Below are positions 53,601 to 59,156 of a stretch of DNA of 59,156 nt, piece by piece. Source of the stretch: CAKRPJ01 sp934376955 (GTDB taxonomy: Bacteria > Bacillota > Clostridia > Lachnospirales > Lachnospiraceae); assembly GCA_934376955.1 (NCBI GenBank), contig CAKRPJ010000013.1, forward strand, positions 1 through 59,156. The letters run 5' to 3'. Below the pieces are notes generated by a model that saw only the letters and a program-made list of their open reading frames with translations, was not told the origin of the DNA and searched no databases. Every line of letters starts with the position of its first letter. The stretch's first letter is position 1. Made by a program: the position numbers and the translations under genes.

Positions 53601-53634
53601 TAGAGCTTTCACTCCCCATATCCGGTATCTTCAT
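50629..53634 (-). CDS. Baseplate J-like protein 1 (Afp11-like)
   Basis: A 1001-aa baseplate wedge protein. The N-terminus RMDPDNPDGGTALALLFAGM is the counterpart of the second J protein's start motif. The middle contains inserted beta domains, and the C-terminal J domain appears from about residue 785 (RHRRRAVTAGDYEALALESS, YLKDKLPVSLL, LHQFLDPMKGNFKGHGWDIG). Large size relative to phage gpJ is normal for Afp11. It lies after gp25, with a 90-base gap that contains a small direct repeat. No frameshift is seen. Confidence 0.87.
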   Translation of the reverse strand: MKIPDMGSESSKNLLETIKKRASSYTPEWRMDPDNPDGGTALALLFAGMHEDTLKKYAQLPRKNMLDFFRCAGTELMAARPAKGYAVFGLVNQETEGTDIRRGTGLLARAEEEQGEQGEDIVFETRNDVYVTPSEIGDLIQVLPQKDGIYQIYSAGEGEKEAPGAFSLFKECGENMQEHVLYLAHSYAFFLKRSGTIRLKLTRSRKRMVEAEILRALADPECAVFEYSTGEHFEPFAAVTAKAERGEIHLYKEEHQPEMERCEINDTENYWIRIRCKDISRLCNLELEDICLDPDSGRSEPDVIFAGGIEQRGEYLPFGEQMGLYEEVYFSSEQALSQKQAQITLSFQMSFFRIPTETYGQERKRDWKLIMKRSDFIPDPEYDIGIDEVIWEYYNGYDWRKLPQSDRYSGIFRAASDQLEKNTEITFECPKDLTPVLIQSVEGYYIRARILKMNNQYRWNGQYITPVLRNTAFEYSYRAPFPVPELLEYRNALQSERIRPEDYFKTGKSLKPFLKLQETEETLYLGFTQEFERWPIRILFQIAGGRQSDKLLHYEYFSRSGWQPLNLIDGTDGFERTGIVTLLGNSDFMNTKLWGRQSFWIRIRNQKGEDEDTLHTVIRSIWMNATEITAEETKEAEVFSIEANEKNAKFMLSSGHITRAEVWVKEQRIYSEEELTRLREQIEIRTEKSQDGTAGHVWIRWEEQENFAASNAEDRHYILDRDQGSLSFSDGVHGRIPDACDGNSIRVEYRSGGGKRGNAAAGAITRFRETYGFVNQVMNPLPLSGGTDQETVEMAIVRQGRALRHRRRAVTAGDYEALALESSGSILRAKCFPGPGMIRLVLLIRNHETERENFYQISRECMNYLKDKLPVSLLESGQFRIMEPEFATVSVKAEILVSDMNQILETRQQVLNVLHQFLDPMKGNFKGHGWDIGILPNRNQILNEIRRVSGVRMVTKLRLIMELERNGKKLELDPDETAAYSFATVIEGKHQIDITTGGVSD

Positions 53635-53723
53635 CCGTCTTCCCTCCTCGGTTTATTCAAGTCGAAGTTCCGTGAGACCTTCGCGGTCTTCTTTCGCGGT
53701 CTTCTTTTACTGGCTGCTTATCT

Positions 53724-54134
53724 TCATTCAAAGCCTTCCTGAAGATAGAATGGAAATACATAGTTATACGGATTATTTGTTGCCCTTACACGATAGGAGA
53801 TATGGATCATCAATGCATTCTGTTCTTCGCCCGGTGCAACAGAAACTTCGATCTCCTCGATCCGAGGTTCCCAGAGGGTCAATGCTTCCTTGATCTCCTG
53901 CTCCATCCTGACCAGTGTTCCATAATCCATCGTTTCATAGACAAACTGCTTCAGACCACACCCAAATTCCGGACGCATGACCCGTTCTCCTCGTCCCGTC
54001 ATCAGGATCAGACGGATCGATTCTTTGATATTTTCATCTTCTCTGCTCATTTTAAATCTTCCGGTGGTCTCATCTATCTCTATCGGGAAATGGAAGCCGG
54101 TTCCTAAAAAATCTTTTTTTCCTTTTTCTTCCAT
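53724..54134 (-). CDS. gp25/GPW-like baseplate protein (Afp9-like)
   Basis: A 136-aa protein of the T4 gp25 / P2 gpW group, a core baseplate wedge subunit that starts sheath assembly. Typical are IKESIRLILMTGRGERVMRPEFGCGL and the closing AFWHISY-type strand here reading MIHISYRVRATNNPYNYV (first motif split: SIRLILMTGRGERVM, RPEFGCGL). The conserved glutamate of the EPR-like motif is present in LWEPRIEEIEV. The start follows AGGAGG. It lies between the spike and J genes, as in PBSX. Confidence 0.9.
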   Translation of the reverse strand: MEEKGKKDFLGTGFHFPIEIDETTGRFKMSREDENIKESIRLILMTGRGERVMRPEFGCGLKQFVYETMDYGTLVRMEQEIKEALTLWEPRIEEIEVSVAPGEEQNALMIHISYRVRATNNPYNYVFPFYLQEGFE

Positions 54135-54159
54135 TTTGACCTCCTGTCATTTAGATACA

Positions 54160-54945
54160 CTAATTGATCTTTACCATGGTTCCTTTTAACTGGGTTACCC
54201 CGGATGCCTCTGCCTTCAAACTTCCTTTTGCTTTTAAATCTACGGTAGCTCCTTCCATTTTTAAAGCCTGTCCCTTGAGCTCTGTCGTCTGCTTTCCGTT
54301 TATGATGATCTGGGAGGCTGAAATCTCAATCTTATTGGATGACCCATCCAAGGTGATTTTTGCACCTTTGCTCGTTAGCTCCAGCTTCTTTTCTGCCGAG
54401 ATGCTGATACTGTCTGCTTTTCCATCGATGAGGATCGTGTTTTTTCCCTGTTTATCTCTAAACTCGATCTTTTCATTCTCGTCATCGATGAGCAAGCTCT
54501 GTTCGCCCGGTGTTTTAACGGTTAGCTTTTCTTTCCCCTTTTCTTCCGACAAAACCAGCTCGTAGCCGCCCTTCGTTTTAAATTGTTTTATTGTATTTTT
54601 TTCATCTGCAGTTTTTTCCGGGAGCGGACTTTCACTATTATGGAGGCATCCCAAGACTACCGCGTTTTCCATATCTCCCATAATAAATCCGACCAGCACC
54701 TCGCTGCCTATCTCCGGAAGGGCATAGGAGCCAAAGCCTTTTCCGGCATATCCATGAAGAACGCGGATCCAGTCCGATGTTTTTGCGCCCTTTACTCCCA
54801 GCACATATTCAACCTTCACACATCCCGGATATTCCTTGTTCCAGTTTTCTTTTACCACTGCTGTTGCCAGATCTGCCATCTTCATCCGAAATTCAGGAGC
54901 GGAGGCAGATGTTTTTGTATCCAATATTTCCTTGAACAGATCCAT
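54160..54945 (-). CDS. gpV/VgrG C-terminal-like spike protein
   Basis: A 261-aa baseplate spike protein. Residues 40-125 form the OB-fold with VKGAKTSDWIRVLHGYAGKG and LPEIGSEVLVGFIMGDMENA, as in VgrG/gpV. After the linker FKTKGGYELVLSEEKGKE comes a beta-helix (about 140-261) with the repeats KLELTSKGAKITLDGS and TVDLKAKGSLKAEASG that form the needle. The start is the ATG at 54943-54945 with AGGAGG, not the upstream in-frame codon inside the preceding gene. With the adjacent gpD-like gene it makes a complete, split VgrG. Confidence 0.9.
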   Translation of the reverse strand: MDLFKEILDTKTSASAPEFRMKMADLATAVVKENWNKEYPGCVKVEYVLGVKGAKTSDWIRVLHGYAGKGFGSYALPEIGSEVLVGFIMGDMENAVVLGCLHNSESPLPEKTADEKNTIKQFKTKGGYELVLSEEKGKEKLTVKTPGEQSLLIDDENEKIEFRDKQGKNTILIDGKADSISISAEKKLELTSKGAKITLDGSSNKIEISASQIIINGKQTTELKGQALKMEGATVDLKAKGSLKAEASGVTQLKGTMVKIN

Positions 54946-54946
54946 A

Positions 54947-56047
54947 CTATGCCTCCTTTCCTCCCAGTTCAAACTGTGTCGTGTAACCATCTGAACCGAT
55001 CATGTGCTCCACTGAGAGTATCTCGTATGTGCCGTCCAGCCATGCATCCAGCTTCTTGACCGTAAGACTTCTTCCCGGTACGATCTGTGGGATTCCGATA
55101 CAGCTTCCCGAGCAGCGCACAGCCTTCTGTTTTTCCTCATCCAATGCCTTTTTCGCCTGCAGAGCCGCCCGGGCAGTATCGCCCTCGGACTCTATCGACA
55201 CATTTTTCTCTGCCGGAGACGGAAGGATCCGTTTCTGATATTTTCCCTCAAGGGTGACTTCTTTTTCCAGAGGATGTGCCTGTTTATTTGAATCGATCAT
55301 CTGAACCCGGATATTTTCATATACATAATTTCGTTCGCAGGAGAAGGAAAGGATATCATATCCCCATTCCAGTGTTATCACAGAGCTTTTTTTCCTCACC
55401 GAATCGATAAAATAAGCCTTTCCCGCCAGTACAAAAAAGTCCCTGCATTCCATTCTGCATAAAACATCCTTGATAAAAGTATAGTCGCTGCCCTTCTGAG
55501 TAATCTGAAAGGCTGTTTTTCCGGAGGAGGCCGGAGGATCGGTGATCGTGTTCTGGGAAGAACATACGGCGCTGTAGCGTTTCATAACCGTCTGAAAGAT
55601 CTCCGTATATGACTTTCCCGTATAACTGCGCCCGCTGCCGTCATTCTCCTGCATCAGACGGATCAGATCCACCGCAGTGACAGAGATCGTCGGAGAATCA
55701 TTATATTCATAATTAACGCTGTAGATATATCCGTAAAACAGCTTTGTCAAATTCCCGGCATACCCAAGCTTTGCCGTCACCTGTCTTCCCGGCTTCAGTA
55801 ACTCCTTCACCTCATCCTTAAATCTTCTCGACTGAAGATCATACGCATTAAGCACATCAAAGGTCAGGGAAGCGGCTGCATCTGTGGACATCTTTAGCTG
55901 CATGGAATCGATAAACAACGTTCCCTGTTTAGAGGAGCGGCGGATCTGTTTATCATCGATCTCTATGCTGAAATCCGGAACCATAAAGCCTCCGTTTTGA
56001 GAACGAAGCTTTTCGATCTGATAAGTTTCCGACATCAAATCTTTCAT
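54947..56047 (-). CDS. Phage late control gpD-like / VgrG N-terminal-like spike hub protein
   Basis: A 366-aa protein corresponding to the gpD/gp27-like hub part of VgrG. Key parts are MVPDFSIEIDDKQI, LKPGRQVTAKLGYAGN, LFYGYIYSVNYEYNDSPTIS, SVTAVDLIRLMQ and ITQKGSDYTFIKDVLCRMEC. The C-terminus ILSVEHMIGSDGYTTQFELG is typical of gpD. In many CIS (Afp8, VgrG) this hub is fused to the spike; here it ends one base before the spike gene. The start used is the ATG at 56045-56047 with AGGAGG nine bases upstream; one 12 bases further in is an alternative. Confidence 0.88.
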   Translation of the reverse strand: MKDLMSETYQIEKLRSQNGGFMVPDFSIEIDDKQIRRSSKQGTLFIDSMQLKMSTDAAASLTFDVLNAYDLQSRRFKDEVKELLKPGRQVTAKLGYAGNLTKLFYGYIYSVNYEYNDSPTISVTAVDLIRLMQENDGSGRSYTGKSYTEIFQTVMKRYSAVCSSQNTITDPPASSGKTAFQITQKGSDYTFIKDVLCRMECRDFFVLAGKAYFIDSVRKKSSVITLEWGYDILSFSCERNYVYENIRVQMIDSNKQAHPLEKEVTLEGKYQKRILPSPAEKNVSIESEGDTARAALQAKKALDEEKQKAVRCSGSCIGIPQIVPGRSLTVKKLDAWLDGTYEILSVEHMIGSDGYTTQFELGGKEA

Positions 56048-56098
56048 CCACCGTTTCCTCCTTTCCCTCAAAAGTATAATCTGGATCTCTATCTGAAT

Positions 56099-56734
56099 TT
56101 ATAGAGCCGGAAGCTTCAGTGTCTGTCCCGGTTTTACGCGAAGCGGATTTGTAATTTCATTTTCTCTGGCAATCTCCTTCCACTTTTCCGGATCTCCGTA
56201 TTCTTCATAAGCAAGTCCCCAAAGACTTTGTCCTTCGTGAAGTGTACGGCACTTTGTCCGATCCGGAGATTCCAGAGGAATATGTGTTTTTTCCGCTCCA
56301 ATCGACCGAAATGTCACCTCCAGCTTTGCCCGAACCGGCATTCCGTTCGCAAGAAACATTGTGAAGGTCTGATTCAGTTCTGTAATGACGCCGCTAAAAA
56401 TCAGGGAACCATATCGAAAGGTCACTTTCGGCGGACGATGTTTTTTGGGATCCAGCGTCATCAATTTTGCGATCTTTTCCGTCTGGATCCTCACATCCGA
56501 TCCGCTTTCATCCTCACGGCCCTGCCTTGGCGGAACATAAGTATCAAACATCAATGTGATCTTCAGGCTTTCTGACTCTCCGGCTATATACTGTGTAAAT
56601 GGATTATCCATTCCCAGTATCTTTTTTTCTGCATAAGATGTGCTTCTGGAAAGATTGTATTCCGATGGATTAAACTGAACCTTGATCTCTCTTTTACTGC
56701 CTTCCGGTATAAGCACTGCTACTTCGTATCCCAT
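56099..56734 (-). CDS. CIS tube-initiator-like LysM protein (Afp7-like)
   Basis: A 211-aa protein. Residues 1-150 match the CIS tube/gp53-like group (VQFNPSEYNLSRSTSYAEKK, LTLMFDTYVPPR-like stretch reading KITLMFDTYVPPRQG, VTFRYGSLIFSGVITELNQTF). The C-terminus is a LysM domain (LHEGQSLWGLAYEEYGDPEK, LRVKPGQTLKLP). In Afp-type systems this protein connects tube and spike hub, and in PBSX the matching gene is xkdP. The start has AGGAG upstream. It is directly followed by the gpD-like gene. Confidence 0.87.
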   Translation of the reverse strand: MGYEVAVLIPEGSKREIKVQFNPSEYNLSRSTSYAEKKILGMDNPFTQYIAGESESLKITLMFDTYVPPRQGREDESGSDVRIQTEKIAKLMTLDPKKHRPPKVTFRYGSLIFSGVITELNQTFTMFLANGMPVRAKLEVTFRSIGAEKTHIPLESPDRTKCRTLHEGQSLWGLAYEEYGDPEKWKEIARENEITNPLRVKPGQTLKLPAL

Positions 56735-56778
56735 CGGCCACTCCTTTCTATGCTGTTTTTGCCCTTTTGATCGACTTT

Positions 56779-59156
56779 CTAATAGCCTCTGCGTATCTTT
56801 TCCGTCCGAAACTGCTTCTGAAGCTCTTTCATTACTTTATCTGTCAGACTCCGAACTGATGTGTCGCTTTTTTGTTGATCGATCAGCCGTTTTACTTCTT
56901 CATTGACCTGTTTAATCTGACTATGAAGCTCCTTTTGGAGACCGTCCACCCTTTTCTCCTGCTCAGCCAGCGCCGCCTGCGTATACCCGGTCTGCTTCCG
57001 GAGCACTCTTGTTTCTTCCTGTGCCTGTATCGTCTGGGCAGAAAGAGCGGATACATTAGAGCGCATGGTCTCCTGATTTCTTTTTCTGCTTTCCGGCACC
57101 GTATATTGGATCTTCGAGTCCCTGTATAACTGCCCACCTGCCGTCAACTGCGGCTGAGAAAGAAGCGGACTGCTTCCCGGCAATTTTGAATGGGTCTGCA
57201 GGAAACGAAATTCCGGCGATCCTAAATGGGTCTGCATGAAACGGATTTCTGGTGATCTTGAATGAGCTTGCTGGAAACGGATTTCCGGTGATCCTAAATG
57301 GGTCTGCATGAAACGGATTTCCGGCGATTCTGAATATGCCTGCTGGAAACGGGGTTCCGGCGATCCTAAATGTGTATTCCGGAAACGGATTTCCGGCGAT
57401 CCTATCCTTCCTGTCGGGTATCGGTATATTATGTTACCGTTTCTAATTTGAAGTACAGGCAGGATATCTCCACGATGAATTTCTGATATCAGCTTATTCG
57501 TAATAACAGCAGTATGCTTCTCCGGATACTTTTCTGCAAGTTTTTCTGCAAATCTCTCCGGATGCTTTTCCACAAGCTGTTCCGTAAATCTCTCCGAATG
57601 CTTTTCCATGAGTTTTTCCGCAAATCTCTCCGGATACTTCTCCACGAGCTGTTCTGCAAATCTCTCCGAATGCTTCTCCACGAGCTGTTCCGCAAGTCTC
57701 TCTGAATACTTTCCCACAAACTTTTCCGAAATTTTTTCCTGAACCGGATTTCTTTTAATCCTTGTTTCCGCCTCAAGTACCCTTGTTTCAATTTCCGAAA
57801 TAATTTCAGACTGCTTTTTCATCAAAGCGCTAAATTCTTCTTTGGATCCCGGTAAGCCTTCATCTTGTCTGGACTTTAAATATTCCAGTCGGGTTTCCTT
57901 CTCCTCCCATTCCTTATCCGGGCGGTCATACTCCGGCAGTCCTTCTTCCCGGTCACCGGTTATTTTTTCTGTATATTCCGGTTCTGTCAGGTGTTCCATC
58001 CAAAGATCATGGTTGGAATCTTGCGAGAAGTTTTCTTGGTGTTCTTTCTGATATTTGGTCTGATATTCTTTCCGGGATTCTTCTTCTGATTTCTCCTGAA
58101 GCACTAGCTGGGAATCTTTCTGGGAATCTTTCTGTGATTCTTTCTGTGACTCCTTCTGAAGCTCTTGCCGGGATTCACTAAGAGTTTTATCGGAAGTATT
58201 ATCACGGACAGATTGTCTTTCCCGCTCGGACTGCCTCTTATTGACCTCAGCCGCCTGCTTTTGAATTTCGATCTGCTCTTTATTTACTTTTTCCGTTTGC
58301 TTCTGAAGCCTGATCTGCTCTTTGTTTATTTCTTCCGTCTGTCTTTGCAGCGCGATCTGCTCTCTATTTACTTTTTCCGTCTGTCTTTGCAGCCTGCTCT
58401 GCTTTTCTCGGCTCTCCTTCAACCAACTCGGTTGCTTATCTTTCTGTAATCCCGTTTCTGATTCCTTCGATTCCAGATAAACCAATTGCGACTGCGGATG
58501 CTCCGGGCGGTCATACTCCGGCAGTCCTTCTTCCCGATCACCGGTTACTTTTTCTTTATATTCCGGTTCTGTCAGATGTTCCATCCAAAAATCATGGTTG
58601 GAATCTTGCGAGAAGTTTTCTTGGTGTTCTTGGTGTTCTTTCTGATGTTCGGCCTGATATTCTTTCCGGGATTCTTCTTCTGATTTCTCCTGAAGCACAT
58701 GCTGGGAATCTTTCTGTGATTCTTTCTGTAATTCCTTCTGAAGCACTTGCTGAGATTCTTTTTGAAACTCTTTCTGAGATTTTTTCTGAAACTCATGCCG
58801 GGATTCACTAAAAGTTTTATCGGAAGCATTATCACGGACAGATTGCCCTTCCTGCTCGGACTGCCTCTTAATGACCTCAGCCGCCTGCTTTTGAAGCACA
58901 ATCTGCTCTCTATTTATTTCTTCCGTCTGTTTCTGCAACTTGATCTGCTCTTTGTTTACTTCTTCCGTCTGTCTTTGCAGCGCGATCTGCTCTCTATTTA
59001 CTTTTTCCGTCTGTCTTTTCCTGTCAAGCTCGATTTGCTTATCCGGAATTTCCTTCAGCCAACTCGGTTGCTTATCTTTCTGTGATCCCGTTTCTGATTC
59101 CTTCGATTCCAGATAAACCAATTGCGACTGCGGATGCTCCGGACGGTCATACTCCG
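56779..59156 (-). CDS. Giant repeat-rich coiled-coil protein in the CIS locus, start off window
   Basis: At least 790 residues, open to the right edge; the true start is outside, because the sequence at the edge is another copy of an internal segment. From the N-side: two copies of a ~212-residue unit with 14-residue coiled-coil repeats (TEKVNREQIALQRQ), Gln/Ser/Lys-rich runs (KESQKESQKDSQ) and a patch NFSQDSNHDLWMEHLTEPEY; then twelve-residue repeats (VEKHSERFAEQL); a short globular part (HRGDILPVLQIRNGNIIYRY); twelve-residue repeats SPEIRFMQTHLG; and a C-terminal coiled coil ending in EKIRRGY. No family recognised. Standing just before the LysM gene, it occupies the position of the tape measure in PBSX-like clusters; that role is inference. 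Confidence 0.6.
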   Translation of the reverse strand, partial: EYDRPEHPQSQLVYLESKESETGSQKDKQPSWLKEIPDKQIELDRKRQTEKVNREQIALQRQTEEVNKEQIKLQKQTEEINREQIVLQKQAAEVIKRQSEQEGQSVRDNASDKTFSESRHEFQKKSQKEFQKESQQVLQKELQKESQKDSQHVLQEKSEEESRKEYQAEHQKEHQEHQENFSQDSNHDFWMEHLTEPEYKEKVTGDREEGLPEYDRPEHPQSQLVYLESKESETGLQKDKQPSWLKESREKQSRLQRQTEKVNREQIALQRQTEEINKEQIRLQKQTEKVNKEQIEIQKQAAEVNKRQSERERQSVRDNTSDKTLSESRQELQKESQKESQKDSQKDSQLVLQEKSEEESRKEYQTKYQKEHQENFSQDSNHDLWMEHLTEPEYTEKITGDREEGLPEYDRPDKEWEEKETRLEYLKSRQDEGLPGSKEEFSALMKKQSEIISEIETRVLEAETRIKRNPVQEKISEKFVGKYSERLAEQLVEKHSERFAEQLVEKYPERFAEKLMEKHSERFTEQLVEKHPERFAEKLAEKYPEKHTAVITNKLISEIHRGDILPVLQIRNGNIIYRYPTGRIGSPEIRFRNTHLGSPEPRFQQAYSESPEIRFMQTHLGSPEIRFQQAHSRSPEIRFMQTHLGSPEFRFLQTHSKLPGSSPLLSQPQLTAGGQLYRDSKIQYTVPESRKRNQETMRSNVSALSAQTIQAQEETRVLRKQTGYTQAALAEQEKRVDGLQKELHSQIKQVNEEVKRLIDQQKSDTSVRSLTDKVMKELQKQFRTEKIRRGY
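57181..57402 (-). repeat. 36-bp tandem array encoding SPEIRFMQTHLG-like units
   Basis: Six copies of a 36-base unit in frame, each giving twelve residues of the pattern SPEIRF-x-QTHLG or SPEIRF-QQAHSR. Copies differ by a few bases, so the array has expanded and drifted. It lies in the C-terminal third of the giant coiled-coil protein. Confidence 0.85.
57511..57730 (-). repeat. 36-bp tandem array encoding VEKHSERFAEQL-like units
   Basis: About six in-frame copies of another 36-base unit, giving twelve-residue helical repeats with alternating HSERF/YPERF and QLVEK/KLMEK. Same period as the other array, but unrelated sequence. A long amphipathic helical rod is expected. Confidence 0.85.
57921..59156 (-). 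repeat. ~636-bp in-frame tandem duplication, with a third copy starting at the window edge
   Basis: The segment at 58471-59106 is repeated at 57921-58470 with small in-frame deletions and over roughly 90% identity by eye. The 50 bases at 59107-59156 match 58471-58520, so a further copy begins at the edge. The spacing of 636 bases equals 212 codons, keeping the frame. Smaller 42-base units (14 residues) occur inside each copy. Confidence 0.88.

Noticed and set aside
53635..53723. Direct repeat TTCGCGGTCTTC-T-TTCGCGGTCTTC between the gp25 and J genes
   Set aside because: Two short copies only, no spacer structure of a CRISPR and no hairpin plus T-run; probably a slippage product.
57489..57791. 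Arg/Ser-repeat frame in another phase of the giant repeat gene
   Set aside because: Any 36-bp in-frame array gives repeats in all phases; the coiled-coil frame is continuous over the whole region and this one is not.
59107..59121. Start of the giant repeat protein at 59121
   Set aside because: The candidate codon is a TTG in the middle of a repeat unit whose internal copy reads straight through as Leu; the frame is open to the edge, so the start is outside the window.
30174..59156. Complete prophage
   Set aside because: No capsid, portal, terminase, integrase or lysis genes are seen, and the ATPase and DUF4255 genes are marks of an injection system rather than a phage.

Overview
The window looks like a chromosomal segment of a spore-forming, anaerobic, low-to-mid GC Firmicute, most likely of the Lachnospiraceae (Clostridium cluster XIVa) type. 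The signs are a sporulation sigma-K-like gene, the dgt-dnaG-rpoD-trmK-nif3 order, a type-A RNase P RNA, pyrB-pyrI, a Csp-like subtilase and choline-binding-type cell-wall repeats. Family assignments come from reading motifs; no search was run. Except for pyrB and pyrI, every gene is on the minus strand.

Left part (1-30 kb), mostly core genome. At the left edge argC breaks off after about 150 codons and runs out of frame into an argF that lacks its start; two ARG-box-like sites lie upstream. Next come a decayed sigma-K C-terminal copy, cobI, a full sigma-K gene, pepD, an iron alcohol dehydrogenase, a MacB-like ABC system with a CARDB-type surface protein, a UDG-like protein, pyrBI (plus strand), a TPR lipoprotein, rnpB, a TGS-uridine kinase, the nif3-trmK-rpoD-dnaG-dgt block, a Csp-like protease, an AEC transporter, a minimal sufC-sufB pair, an oligopeptide-type binding protein and a secreted cell-wall-repeat protein.

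Right part (30.2-59.2 kb). This is one compact minus-strand array, with gaps mostly under 100 bases, that continues off the right edge. It encodes most of a contractile injection system (CIS, phage-tail-like): a giant repeat-rich coiled-coil protein (partial), a CIS tube/LysM protein, a VgrG-like spike split into two genes (gpD-like and gpV-like), gp25, two baseplate-J proteins, a tail protein I, a 579-aa CIS-associated protein, a DUF4255 tail-terminator-like protein, an AAA+ ATPase and a DUF4280 PAAR-like tip. Sheath and tube genes are not in the window and would be expected to the right.

Mixed into and following the CIS genes are parts not found in textbook Afp/PVC loci: a membrane-anchored kinase-like protein that appears catalytically dead, a membrane-anchored MORN-repeat protein, a lysine-rich helical protein next to a small acidic YbjN/CesT-like protein (candidate effector and chaperone), a Cache-HAMP sensor whose cyclase-homology domain has lost its catalytic residues, a beta-propeller/Cache/MFS fusion of 996 aa, and two DUF2156-type acyltransferase-like proteins, one with a six-cysteine cluster. 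My inference is that this is a CIS coupled to the cell membrane and to a dedicated sensing/envelope-modification module. That association is the most novel thing in the window.
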